From positions 1 to 12,065 of the forward strand of contig NZ_CALTUR010000056.1 in the NCBI RefSeq assembly GCF_943912555.1: a stretch of DNA of 12,065 nt, written 5' to 3'. This stretch comes from an uncultured Streptococcus sp. (GTDB taxonomy: Bacteria > Bacillota > Bacilli > Lactobacillales > Streptococcaceae). A program made the translations under genes and the position numbers. The notes beneath the pieces were generated by a model, which was not told where the DNA came from, did not search any database, and saw nothing but the letters and a program-made list of their open reading frames with translations. Below, piece after piece: positions 1 through 6,665 of this stretch. Within the stretch, counting starts at the first letter, position 1, and each line of letters begins with the position of its first letter.

Positions 1-40
1 CTTCAGTATCATACCTTAAGACATATCGTGATAATTTCAT
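1..40 (-). CDS. 5' end of an unidentified gene leaving the window
   Basis: An ATG at 40-38 follows a good ribosome site (AGAGGTGG, four bases before the ATG) and opens a frame that runs off the left edge. Only 13 complete codons are visible: MKLSRYVLRYDTE. This is too short to identify. The SRY-x-LxYDTE style resembles the N-terminus of some radical SAM/SPASM peptide-modifying enzymes, but that is a weak impression and no domain can be claimed. An AT-rich stretch with TATAAT at 77-82 could be its -10 box, but there is no matching -35. Confidence 0.5.
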   Translation of the reverse strand, partial: MKLSRYVLRYDTE

Positions 41-353
41 ATTACCACCTCTTTATTCTTTGATTTCTTTAAATATATTATATACCTATTAAGATAATAA
101 TTTGATAAAAAGTCAGAAAATTAGAAAAGTTCTACATTTTAATAATTTTCAATCTAGTATAAACTAATTTCAAATACCCTTATCTACTATACATGCCGTA
201 CTGTCACATTTCTATTCGTAGAGACACAATCTCGCTATTCCTTCCTCTGATGATTCTTATGTCCAGCGTCATACTTAAAACGATCTATCACGAGACTGTT
301 TTAATTCATTACCTCACGATAGTCAAGCTCAGAAGTTACTATTAAATTTACCT
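41..353. other. gene-free stretch, possibly decayed sequence
   Basis: About 310 bases hold no open frame with a ribosome site. The part at 41-180 is very AT-rich and includes the likely upstream region of the gene at 1-40. The part at 181-330 has a more coding-like composition. On the minus strand one frame reads NSLVIDRFKYDAGHKNHQ before a stop, which looks like a relic of a protein or of a repeated element. I cannot name it. Confidence 0.4.
285..322 (-). repeat. imperfect inverted repeat, 10-bp stem
   Basis: On the minus strand CTATCGTGAG (322-313) pairs with CTCGTGATAG (294-285) around an 18-base loop. Two G-U pairs make the stem continuous only in minus-strand RNA; the plus strand has two C-A mismatches. 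There is no U-tract, so it is not an ordinary terminator. It may be chance or part of a degraded repeat. Confidence 0.3.
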
Positions 354-380
354 AAAAAAGACCGGATTGCTCCGATCTTT
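354..380 (-). terminator. rho-independent terminator of the VOC gene (copy 1 of 3)
   Basis: The minus-strand hairpin GATCGGAGCAATCCGGTC (377-360) has a 7-bp stem with one U-G pair and a GCAA (GNRA) loop, followed by six T at 359-354. It lies 70 bases past the stop of the gene at 450-797. On the plus strand the stem has a C-A mismatch, so the hairpin works best for minus-strand transcription. Confidence 0.9.
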
Positions 381-449
381 CAATAGTTAATATTCTCACA
401 TTCTGTTTTAAGAATAGTTAAGATTATCTTCAAATGACTAAGCGCCGCC

Positions 450-797
450 TTATTTCATACGATAAAAATCAATCACTAGACCAGCAGGGCCTTTAACTAA
501 TAAGGATTCTGTTCCCCAATCCGTTTCACAAATACCGTGTAAAATCTCGACACCAATCTCTTTTAAACGTTGGTAATTCTGATTTAGATCCTCAACCTCG
601 ATATGAAGAATGATTCCTGACTGAAAATCTTCCAAAGGAATCAAATGATTTTGGGACAACATCAGACAGTGACTGCCAATCGTAAACTGAGCGAAACTGT
701 CATCAACATAATCTGACTTTTTATCCAAAATACGCTCCAAGTCAGCACAGACTTGGGGAACATCTGAAACGATAATATCTAATTGATTTAAATCCAT
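450..797 (-). CDS. VOC-superfamily (glyoxalase/bleomycin-resistance fold) protein, 115 aa
   Basis: A small single-domain protein that reads as one VOC module: a beta-alpha-beta-beta-beta start (MDLNQLDIIVSDVPQ, with FTIGSHCLMLSQN after it) and a second half with HIEVEDLNQNYQRLKEIGVEI and a C-terminal GPAGLVIDFYR, the usual closing strand of this fold. The family includes glyoxalases, dioxygenases, antibiotic-binding proteins and many of unknown substrate. The substrate here cannot be told and the metal ligands are not clearly conserved. The ATG at 797 is backed by GGAGG (809-805) seven bases upstream. The ribosome site starts only a few bases after the U-tract of the terminator at 812-839, so there is little room for a private promoter. 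Expression probably depends on read-through or on a weak promoter overlapping that terminator. Fold assignment is fairly sure; role is unknown. Confidence 0.8.
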   Translation of the reverse strand: MDLNQLDIIVSDVPQVCADLERILDKKSDYVDDSFAQFTIGSHCLMLSQNHLIPLEDFQSGIILHIEVEDLNQNYQRLKEIGVEILHGICETDWGTESLLVKGPAGLVIDFYRMK

Positions 798-811
798 TTA
801 CTGTCCTCCAT

Positions 812-839
812 AAAAAGACCGGATTGCTCCGATCTGTTT
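812..839 (-). terminator. rho-independent terminator between the small peptide gene and the VOC gene (copy 2 of 3)
   Basis: The same hairpin GATCGGAGCAATCCGGTC at 834-817 with five T at 816-812. It follows the peptide frame stop (872) and directly precedes the ribosome site of the next gene. It therefore likely acts as a partial terminator that sets the level of the VOC gene. Confidence 0.85.
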
Positions 840-871
840 GATTCATAAAATGCAAAAATGAATAGCTTTTG

Positions 872-1060
872 TCAATTAATGGATTGATTAATCGTCAGTA
901 AGCCGTGGTTAATTATTGCAGCAATATCTTCAAGACCATGCAAAATAAAAGTTCCTACAATCAAACCTATAATAATTGAACAGATAATCATTGTCACACA
1001 GATTAGATAAATATCCTTTTTTTTGCATCTCTTTCCTCCTAATGAATTAAGAAAATCCAC
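872..1060 (-). CDS. tiny membrane peptide gene; best start out of frame by one base
   Basis: The open frame can start only at a GTG at 1060, which has no ribosome site (upstream TTTAAATAGCTGTAGTAA). It would give 62 aa with one strong hydrophobic segment (ICVTMIICSIIIGLIVGTF) and a polar tail ending LLTINQSIN. A near-perfect AGGAGG (1040-1035) sits six bases before an ATG at 1028-1026, but that ATG reads into an 8-A run (1024-1017) in another frame and gives a 32-residue product ending at 930. With seven A the same ATG would give a tidy 51-aa peptide, MQKKDIYLICVTMIICSIII and onward. The gene may be frameshifted, phase-variable, or read by slippage on the A run. A consensus promoter with a CcpA site lies upstream and a terminator downstream, so it is built as a real unit. 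No family is recognised; a small membrane or toxin-like peptide is possible. An intact product is uncertain. Confidence 0.5.
   Translation of the reverse strand: MDFLNSLGGKRCKKKDIYLICVTMIICSIIIGLIVGTFILHGLEDIAAIINHGLLTINQSIN
1017..1040 (-). promoter_or_regulatory. Shine-Dalgarno, ATG and A8 tract with frame conflict
   Basis: Minus strand reads AGGAGG-AAAGAG-ATG-C-A8-GG. The ribosome site and spacing are ideal, yet the downstream hydrophobic frame is reached only if one A is missing (or the ribosome/polymerase slips by the equivalent of -1 A). Homopolymers of this length are known slippage sites in bacteria. Confidence 0.6.
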
Positions 1061-1127
1061 TTACTACAGCTATTTAAAAAATATTTCTCCTTTCCATATC
1101 AGTTTTATTTTCTGCTGTTAGATTTTT

Positions 1128-1156
1128 ATTATAAGTTTTTGAGAAAGCGTTGTCAA
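1128..1156 (-). promoter_or_regulatory. sigma-A promoter with internal cre (CcpA) site
   Basis: TTGACA (1156-1151) and TATAAT (1133-1128) are both perfect and separated by exactly 17 bases. TGACAACGCTTTCT (1155-1142) matches the catabolite-response consensus TGWAARCGYTWNCW at 13 of 14 positions and covers the -35 and most of the spacer. CcpA binding there would be expected to repress. The promoter serves the small peptide gene and, through read-through, perhaps the VOC gene. Confidence 0.85.
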
Positions 1157-1182
1157 CTATTTATATGCATTTGCTTTACATT

Positions 1183-1210
1183 AAAAAGACCGGATTGCTC
1201 CGATCTTTTT
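1183..1210 (-). terminator. rho-independent terminator of spxB (copy 3 of 3)
   Basis: The hairpin GATCGGAGCAATCCGGTC at 1205-1188 is flanked by A5 before and T5 after (1187-1183). It lies 17 bases past the spxB stop. The A/T tails could pair and lengthen the stem to 12 bp. Confidence 0.93.
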
Positions 1211-1226
1211 AAGTTCCACGAAGGAA

Positions 1227-3002
1227 TTATTTAATTGCGCGTGATTGCAAACCTTCTTCTTCCAAGAAGAGGCGGAATGGTACGAGTTCTTCTGCTTCGT
1301 ATTTTTCCTTGAAGGCTTTGATTGCTTCTTCTGAGTGAAGTTTTGGATCCAATTCAAGTACTTCTACTGGAAGTGGACGGTGTGGAGTGATGCGAGCATC
1401 GATAACAACAGTTTTACCTTCTTTGTTCAATTTAACAGCTTCTGCAACCACTGCATCGATGTCTTCGATACGGTTTACTGTAAATCCAACAGCTCCTTGA
1501 GCTTCAGCAATTTTAGCGTAGTCAGCGTTTGTGAAGTCACAACCAAACAAGTGTTTGTTTGTGTCTTCGTATTTGTCCTTGATGAAGGCATATTTATCAT
1601 TTGAGAAGACAACGTTGATAACTGGAAGGTCGTATTGAACGTTTGTGATAACGTCTGGGTAGCACATGTTAAATGCTCCATCACCCATGATGTTCCATAT
1701 TTGGCGATCTGGATTGTCTTTCTTAGCAGCGATACCACCAGGAAGGGCAATACCCATTGTCGCAAAGAGTGGAGATGTACGCCACATGTTCTTAGGTGTC
1801 ATGTGAAGGTGACGAGTAGATGTTTGAGTAGTGTCACCTACGTCGATTGAATAGATAGCGTCTTGATCAGCATGTTTGTTGATTGCATTGTAAACTTGGT
1901 ACAATTGCAATTCACCCTCAGTTTTACCTTCGAGTTTGTTCATGTAATCACGCCAGTTTTGGTTGTTCTTAACGTTTGCACGCCACCATGGAGTTGATTC
2001 AACTGGGTTTACTTTGTCAAGGATAGCTTTAGCTGCTTGACCTGCGTCACCAAGGATTGAAGCGTCAAGGGCATGACGTTTACCAAGTTTGTAAGGATCG
2101 ATATCCACTTGGATGAATTTTTCAGTGTTCTTGAATGCTTCGTAAACTTCAGCAAATGGGAAGTTTGAACCAAGGAAAAGAACTGTGTCTGCTTCAAAGA
2201 CAACTTCGTTGGCTGGTTTCCAACCAACACGGTAAGCAGAACCTGTCAAACCTTCATAGTTCCATTCGAAAGCTTCAAAGTTTTTACCAGTTGTGATGAT
2301 TGGTGCTTTGATTTTACGTGACAATTCAGTAATCACTTCACCAGCTTTAACACCACCGTAACCAGCGTAAATAACTGGACGTTCAGCATTGTTCAAGATT
2401 TCAACAGCTTTGTTGATTTCAACTTCGTTCAAAGCAGGAGCGATGAATGAACGTTCGTATGAACCTGAACCGTAGTATGAGTTTTCGTCGATTTCTTGGA
2501 AACCGAAGTTTACTGGGATTTCAACAACAGCTGGACCTTTTTTAGAAACTGCAGCACGGCAAGCTTCGTCGATTACTTTTGGCAATTGCTCAGCGTAAGC
2601 TACACGTTTGTTGTATACAGCGATACCGTTGTACATTGGGTTTTGGTTCAATTCTTGGAAAGCATCCATGTTCAATTCGTTAACTGGACGTGATCCAAGG
2701 ATCGCTAGGAATGGAGTGTTATCCATAGCTGCATCGTAAACACCGTTAATCAAGTGAGTCGCACCTGGACCACCTGAACCAACTGCAACCCCGATTGAGC
2801 CGCCGAATTTAGCTTGCATAACCGCTGCAAGAGCACCTGTTTCTTCATGGCGAACTTGCAAGAAACGGATATCTTTGTCTTCAGCCAAAGCGTCCATCAA
2901 TGAGCTGAGTGTTCCTGATGGGATACCGTAGATTGTGTCTACGCCCCATGTTTTCAATACGTTAAGCATTGCTGCAGATGCAGTAATTTTCCCTTGAGTC
3001 AT
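1227..3002 (-). CDS. spxB: pyruvate oxidase SpxB
   Basis: A thiamin-diphosphate and FAD enzyme of 591 aa that turns pyruvate, phosphate and O2 into acetyl phosphate, CO2 and H2O2. In pneumococci it is the main H2O2 source. The order is Pyr domain (about 1-180) with the catalytic Glu in RHEE (E53), a central FAD-binding domain (about 190-340), and a PP domain with the cofactor motif GDGAFN (440-445) ending at N468 in VVFSND. Length and motifs are those of lactobacillal/streptococcal POX, not acetolactate synthase. ATG at 3002 is preceded by AAGGAG (3018-3013) at ten bases. It is a single-gene unit: its own terminator at 1183-1210, and upstream a BOX element and the copA terminator. Two cre-like sites upstream suggest carbon control. 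Its cofactor is the end product of the thi genes at the other end of the window. Confidence 0.98.
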   Translation of the reverse strand: MTQGKITASAAMLNVLKTWGVDTIYGIPSGTLSSLMDALAEDKDIRFLQVRHEETGALAAVMQAKFGGSIGVAVGSGGPGATHLINGVYDAAMDNTPFLAILGSRPVNELNMDAFQELNQNPMYNGIAVYNKRVAYAEQLPKVIDEACRAAVSKKGPAVVEIPVNFGFQEIDENSYYGSGSYERSFIAPALNEVEINKAVEILNNAERPVIYAGYGGVKAGEVITELSRKIKAPIITTGKNFEAFEWNYEGLTGSAYRVGWKPANEVVFEADTVLFLGSNFPFAEVYEAFKNTEKFIQVDIDPYKLGKRHALDASILGDAGQAAKAILDKVNPVESTPWWRANVKNNQNWRDYMNKLEGKTEGELQLYQVYNAINKHADQDAIYSIDVGDTTQTSTRHLHMTPKNMWRTSPLFATMGIALPGGIAAKKDNPDRQIWNIMGDGAFNMCYPDVITNVQYDLPVINVVFSNDKYAFIKDKYEDTNKHLFGCDFTNADYAKIAEAQGAVGFTVNRIEDIDAVVAEAVKLNKEGKTVVIDARITPHRPLPVEVLELDPKLHSEEAIKAFKEKYEAEELVPFRLFLEEEGLQSRAIK

Positions 3003-3059
3003 AATGATAACTCTCCTTCAAATATTTTTAAATTTACTAAGAAGCATTCAGATAAATTA

Positions 3060-3073
3060 TGAAAACGCTTTTA
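3060..3073. promoter_or_regulatory. cre-like site, spxB-proximal
   Basis: TGAAAACGCTTTTA on the plus strand matches the streptococcal CcpA site at 13 of 14 positions. It starts 58 bases before the spxB ATG. I could not find a clear -35/-10 pair nearby (TTGCTA near 3080-3075 is the best -35), so whether CcpA would activate or repress cannot be told from position. Confidence 0.5.
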
Positions 3074-3163
3074 GCAAATTTATTACAATTCTAATTTACC
3101 ACATTTAATTTTAGTTTACTAAGAATCTGCTCAAAAGTTTTTATTCTCTATTACAGTACAGTT

Positions 3164-3177
3164 TGAAAACGGTTTTA
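3164..3177. promoter_or_regulatory. cre-like site, spxB-distal
   Basis: TGAAAACGGTTTTA is a second, slightly weaker match (one extra mismatch at the Y position) about 104 bases upstream of the proximal one. It lies between the BOX element and the spxB leader. Confidence 0.4.
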
Positions 3178-3191
3178 GATTCTGTTTTATA

Positions 3192-3344
3192 ATACTCAAT
3201 GAAAATTAAAGAGCAAACTAGGAAACTAGCCGCAGGTTGCTCAAAGCACGGCTTTGAGGTTGTAGATAAGACTGACGAAGTCAGTTACATATATCTACGG
3301 CAAGGCGACGTTGACGTGGTTTGAATTTGATTTTCGAAGAGTAT
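3192..3344 (-). repeat. BOX element (A1-B1-C1 type, about 153 bp)
   Basis: The ends form an imperfect inverted repeat: ATACTCAATGAAAATTAAA at the left and the complement of ATACTCTTCGAAAATCAAA at the right. Inside it at 3296-3311 is CTACGGCAAGGCGACG, the core of the BOXA1R primer; the B part holds ACTGACGAAGTCAGT. The length fits one boxA (59), one boxB (45) and one boxC (50). boxA lies at the high-coordinate end. Such elements form stable RNA hairpins and can affect neighbouring genes. This one sits between copA and spxB and abuts the copA terminator. Confidence 0.9.
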
Positions 3345-3345
3345 A

Positions 3346-3368
3346 AAAAGCGAGCAAGCTCGCTTTTA
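3346..3368 (-). terminator. rho-independent terminator of the cop operon
   Basis: The minus-strand hairpin AAAAGCGAG-CTTG-CTCGCTTTT (9-bp stem, 3367-3346) starts inside the copA stop codon and ends in a T-run. The T-run is continuous with the end of the BOX element, so the operon ends with no spare sequence. Confidence 0.85.
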
Positions 3369-5609
3369 GTCTATTTTACTAAAGTTTAGCAGAAGTGAAC
3401 TGGTCAGAACGGATACAGAACTAAAGGCCATAGCTAGACCTGCCAGTTCTGGATTGAGGGTCAGTCCAACACCTGAAAAAACTCCTGCTGCTATCGGAAT
3501 TCCAACGACATTGTAGATAAAGGCCCAGAAAAGATTGAGCAGAATACGATTAAAGGTTTTCTTACTCATGTCAAAGGCTCGCACCACTCCTAGGAGGTTA
3601 TTAGTTGTCAACACCAAATCTGCTGACTCGATGGCGATATCTGTTCCAGCTCCCATGGCAATCCCCACATCTGCTACACTAAGGGCAGGAGCATCATTGA
3701 TACCGTCCCCAACAAAGGCTACTTTGCCAGCCGCTTGTAGTTTATGGATTTCATGAGCTTTTTCTTCTGGCAAGACACCTGCAATGACCTCTTCGATTCC
3801 AATCTGATCTGCAATGGCACGCGCCACACCTTCATTGTCTCCTGTCAGCATGACTGTTTTAAGGCCACGCTTTTTCAACTGACTGATGGCAAGCTTAGCA
3901 TTTTCCTTAGGAATATCTTGCAGAGCAAGCAAGCCTTTGATTTCATTGTCCACAGCCAAAAACACAACTGTCTTAGCTTCTTTTTCCAGTTGTTCTAGTT
4001 TTTCTTGATAAATGCTAGAAATATCCATGCCATCCAGCATTTTAGCATTTCCAAGTAAGACTTGTTTTCCAGCTATTTGCCCTGAAACACCTTTTCCGTG
4101 CAAGGCTTGGAAATTTTCCACAGTTTGAAACTCAAGTCCAACTTCACTCGCTCGTTTCACAATGGCTTCAGCCAATGGGTGTTGAGAAGCTTCTTCCAAG
4201 GAAGCTGCCAATCCAAGCACTTCTGTCTCGTCGCCGATAATATCTGTTACCACAGGTTTCCCTTCCGTCAAAGTCCCTGTTTTATCAAAGACAAGGGTTT
4301 GGACTTTCTGGATTTCCTGTAGAACCATTCCATTTTTGAGGAGAACTCCCATCTTGGCACTGCGTCCTGTCCCTACCATAAGGGCTGTCGGTGTTGCGAG
4401 CCCCAAGGCACAAGGACAAGCGATAATCAAAACCGCCACCCCATAGAGAAGAGAAGAGACAAAACTCGCTCCAAGCACGACTACACTATCCCTGAGCAAG
4501 ACGAACCAAATCCAAAAGGTCACAATCCCTAAGATGACAACTGCTGGAACAAAAATGCCTGAAATTTTATCCGTTAAGTCCTGAATCGGCGCACGACTGG
4601 TCTGAGCTTTCTTCACAAAATCCACAATCTGAGCCAAAACAGTCTCTGAACCAACTTTTTCTGCTCTAAAAACAAGTGTTCCACTATTATTGATGGTTGA
4701 ACCAATGACGGTATCTCCAACTGTCTTGTCCACAGGCAGACTTTCACCTGTCACCATAGACTCATCAATACTAGAGATACCTTCTACTACGATACCATCA
4801 ACCGCAATCTTTTCACCGGGACGCACTCGAATCAGGTCACCTACCTTGACTTGCTCCAAGGGGACTTGAACATAGTTATCCTCACGCAAGACTTCTGCAG
4901 TTTTAGCCTGCAAGTCAAGTAATTTCTCCACAGCTTGGGAAGTATTTTTCCGCATTTTCTCCTCAAAAACGGCTCCCATAAGAACGAAGAAGAAGATAAA
5001 TGCAGCACTTTCAAAGTAAACGGGGAGACCAGCGAAGAGGGCAACTAAGCTATAGAAATAGGCCACTAGGGTTCCCAGAGCAACCAAGGTATCCATGTTG
5101 GCATTGTGTTTTTTAAAGCTGGCCCAAGCGCTCTGGATATAAGGTCCACCTGCTACTAGCATAATCGGTGTTGTGGCTAAAAAGGTGCCCCAACGCATGA
5201 CTTGGTGACTAATTCCTCCTGTCGACATCCCAATCATGAGGATCACAAGAGGCACAGTAAAGATACTAGTAATCCAAAAACGCTGTAAAAGTGATAGAGA
5301 TTTTCGAGTCTTCTCAACGACTGTATAACTTCCTTTTTGCATCTTCATGCCACAAGAAAATTCATGTTGACCTAATTCTTGAGGTGTAAATCGAATGACT
5401 TTCTCCTCATCTACGCCGATTGCTTCCAAGATGCCTTCTTCTTCGAACAGAATTTCCTTATAACAGTTTGAAGGTGTCACACGGTGAAAGGTGATCTCAG
5501 CAGGAACTCCTTTTTGCAGTTGAATGTGGGCTGGATGGTAGCCTTTGTCTGCCGTGATACAGATTTTTTGAACACCATTTTCAAGACTTGCTTTTACAAT
5601 TTCAGTCAT
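3366..5609 (-). CDS. copA: copper-exporting P1B-type ATPase CopA
   Basis: An ATP-driven Cu(I) exporter of 747 aa in the cell membrane. Instead of a ferredoxin-like CxxC metal domain, the N-terminus (about 1-97) is a cupredoxin-like domain with C49, C86, M88 and M90 (SNCYKE, CGMKM), related to CupA next door. Core motifs follow in order: TGES 287-290 (actuator), CPC 398-400 in the ion-binding helix, DKTGT with phosphorylated D442, HP 477-478, TGD 589-591, GDGINDAP 634-641, then YN 699-700 and MxxSS (M727, S730, S731), which complete the Cu(I) transport signature. ATG at 5609 has AGGAGA upstream, nine bases after the cupA stop. It is the last gene of copY-cupA-copA and is controlled by CopY. 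The family assignment is firm. Confidence 0.98.
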   Translation of the reverse strand: MTEIVKASLENGVQKICITADKGYHPAHIQLQKGVPAEITFHRVTPSNCYKEILFEEEGILEAIGVDEEKVIRFTPQELGQHEFSCGMKMQKGSYTVVEKTRKSLSLLQRFWITSIFTVPLVILMIGMSTGGISHQVMRWGTFLATTPIMLVAGGPYIQSAWASFKKHNANMDTLVALGTLVAYFYSLVALFAGLPVYFESAAFIFFFVLMGAVFEEKMRKNTSQAVEKLLDLQAKTAEVLREDNYVQVPLEQVKVGDLIRVRPGEKIAVDGIVVEGISSIDESMVTGESLPVDKTVGDTVIGSTINNSGTLVFRAEKVGSETVLAQIVDFVKKAQTSRAPIQDLTDKISGIFVPAVVILGIVTFWIWFVLLRDSVVVLGASFVSSLLYGVAVLIIACPCALGLATPTALMVGTGRSAKMGVLLKNGMVLQEIQKVQTLVFDKTGTLTEGKPVVTDIIGDETEVLGLAASLEEASQHPLAEAIVKRASEVGLEFQTVENFQALHGKGVSGQIAGKQVLLGNAKMLDGMDISSIYQEKLEQLEKEAKTVVFLAVDNEIKGLLALQDIPKENAKLAISQLKKRGLKTVMLTGDNEGVARAIADQIGIEEVIAGVLPEEKAHEIHKLQAAGKVAFVGDGINDAPALSVADVGIAMGAGTDIAIESADLVLTTNNLLGVVRAFDMSKKTFNRILLNLFWAFIYNVVGIPIAAGVFSGVGLTLNPELAGLAMAFSSVSVLTSSLLLNFSKID

Positions 5610-5618
5610 ATCATTCTC

Positions 5619-5990
5619 CTATTCTACAATCATCTTACCGTGCATCATGTTCATGCCACAAGCAAAGCCAAATTCTCCAGCCTGCTCAGGTGTGATTTCT
5701 ACTACATACTCTTCCCCCATAGGCAGGTCCGCATGTACACCAAAATCTGGAAAAACAATTTGGTCCAGACAGGGTGAAGGGTCCTTACGGTCAAAGATAA
5801 TGCGAGCTGGCACTGATTTCTTGAGGATAATCAACTCAGGAGTATAGCCCCCCATGACCTCCACTCGAATCTCTTGGTAGCCGTTTTTTTGCTGGGCCTT
5901 TTGTCCAGATTTTTCAGGCTTTTTGAAAAACCAAAACAAGATAAACGCGATAAGGGCAATACAAATAATGGTTACAATGCTATTTAACAT
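5619..5990 (-). CDS. cupA: membrane-anchored copper chaperone CupA
   Basis: 123 aa. A single N-terminal membrane helix (about 4-22, IVTIICIALIAFILFWFF) with a KKPEK stop follows the type expected to anchor a soluble domain. The domain (about 38-123) is cupredoxin-like with C74 (PSPCLDQ), C111, M113 and M115/M116 (FACGMNMMHGKM), the residues described for the pneumococcal binuclear Cu(I) site. It is thought to take Cu(I) and pass it to the related N-terminal domain of CopA. It lies between copY (10 bases) and copA (9 bases), with AGGAG before the ATG. Its C-terminal part aligns by eye with CopA residues 20-97, suggesting gene duplication. Found mainly in streptococci. Confidence 0.96.
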   Translation of the reverse strand: MLNSIVTIICIALIAFILFWFFKKPEKSGQKAQQKNGYQEIRVEVMGGYTPELIILKKSVPARIIFDRKDPSPCLDQIVFPDFGVHADLPMGEEYVVEITPEQAGEFGFACGMNMMHGKMIVE

Positions 5991-6000
5991 GACGTCTCCT

Positions 6001-6396
6001 TTACATACAATTACATCTTACTTCTGTCACAGCGTTTGATTTCTTCTCAGAAATCACAGCTTCCAAGTCTTCCAAGTCAGCCTGAGTAAAATCACATTCA
6101 GCAATCAAATCAGCCAGCAAGTTCTTAATCCTACGGGAACAAACCTTGTCCTTGATATCTTGGACAAGTAAATCCCGACTTTGGTCCAAAGTTAAAAGGG
6201 CTGAATAGACAAAGAACTTGCCTTCTTTTTTCCTCGTCAGACACTCTTTCTCAACCAAACGAGCCAAAAGAGTTTGAATGGTCGACTTGGACCAGTCAAA
6301 TCTCTCCGCCAGAACCCTGATCAAATCCGTACTAGTCTGTTCCCCTTGCATCCAAATAATCTTCATGACCTGCCATTCTGCATCTGAAATCTGCAT
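6001..6396 (-). CDS. copY: copper-responsive repressor CopY
   Basis: 131 aa. A BlaI/MecI/CopY-type winged-helix DNA-binding domain fills about 1-70 (MQISDAEWQVMKIIW, then DWSKSTIQTLLARLVEKECL as recognition helix and wing). A C-terminal dimer/metal region has C86, C101 and a terminal C128-N-C130. Enterococcal CopY has two CxC pairs; only one is present here, as I recall for the pneumococcal protein. It represses copY-cupA-copA until Cu(I) displaces Zn. A longer frame starts at an ATG at 6426, but GGAGG (6408-6404) is seven bases before the ATG at 6396, the homologous N-terminus begins there, and the longer version would cross an operator. I therefore chose 6396. Confidence 0.96.
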   Translation of the reverse strand: MQISDAEWQVMKIIWMQGEQTSTDLIRVLAERFDWSKSTIQTLLARLVEKECLTRKKEGKFFVYSALLTLDQSRDLLVQDIKDKVCSRRIKNLLADLIAECDFTQADLEDLEAVISEKKSNAVTEVRCNCM

Positions 6397-6403
6397 TAGC
6401 ACA

Positions 6404-6466
6404 CCTCCAAAATCTACATTTGTCAATTATAGCTCTAAGTATACTCCAAAAATCTACATTTGTCAA
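6404..6466 (-). promoter_or_regulatory. cop promoter with two CopY operators in a direct repeat
   Basis: TTGACA (6466-6461) and TATACT (6443-6438) are 17 bases apart. GACAAATGTA fits the cop box KACANNTGTA at all ten positions and occurs at 6464-6455 (overlapping the -35) and again at 6424-6415 (just after the expected start site). Both boxes belong to a repeated unit, TTGACA...GGAG, about 40 bases apart. In the second copy GGAG becomes part of the copY ribosome site. Confidence 0.93.
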
Positions 6467-6556
6467 CTATGAAATTAATCTTTTCTTTGAAAAATAGAAT
6501 TTTAATCATTTGATAAAGGATTTGCAGTCAATTTTTACTATATAAATTATAAAAAT

Positions 6557-6566
6557 ATGCTATACT
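6557..6566 (+). promoter_or_regulatory. thiD promoter, extended -10
   Basis: TGCTATACT (TGn plus TATACT at 6561-6566) is a good extended -10 box, with its start expected near 6573, about 12 bases before the riboswitch. The -35 position (near 6538-6543) is weak, as extended -10 promoters allow. It diverges from the cop promoter about 95 bases away. Confidence 0.65.
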
Positions 6567-6584
6567 AAAGAAAAAAGAAAACAA

Positions 6585-6665
6585 CCACTAGGGGTGCGTA
6601 AAGCTGAGATTAACAACTGTTAGACCCTTTGACTCAATCTAGGTAATGCTAGCTGATGGAAGTGG
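6585..6665 (+). ncRNA. TPP riboswitch (THI box) of thiD
   Basis: P1 is CCAC (6585-6588) with GTGG (6662-6665). The conserved core is present in order: AGGGGTGCG, GCTGAGAT, AGACCCTTTGA, then AGGTAATGCTAGC, ending GATGGAAGTGG. It should bind thiamin diphosphate and lower thiD expression. About 95 bases separate it from the ATG. The platform has a hairpin (AGCAGTCT 6683-6690 with AGACTAGCT 6710-6718) but no following T-run, so translation control is more likely than termination. CCTTTC (6698-6703) could cover the GGGAGG ribosome site (6749-6754). Confidence 0.95.

Noticed and set aside
870..875. Perfect TTGACA as a firm promoter for the VOC gene
   Set aside because: At 16-18 base spacing there is no acceptable -10 box; kept only as a possibility in the findings.
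1335..2693. Open frames on either strand inside spxB
   Set aside because: They are shadows of the strongly supported spxB frame and encode no recognisable protein.
3192..3344. RUP element
   Set aside because: Considered because of the ATACTC termini, but the BOXA1R core sequence and the 153-bp A-B-C structure fit BOX better.
3535..4322. Plus-strand frames inside copA
   Set aside because: Antisense shadows of P-type ATPase motifs with no ribosome sites or domain signs.
6397..6426. Longer copY start at an ATG at 6426
   Set aside because: It would cross the second CopY operator, lacks a ribosome site, and adds ten residues not seen in the family; GGAGG precedes the ATG at 6396.
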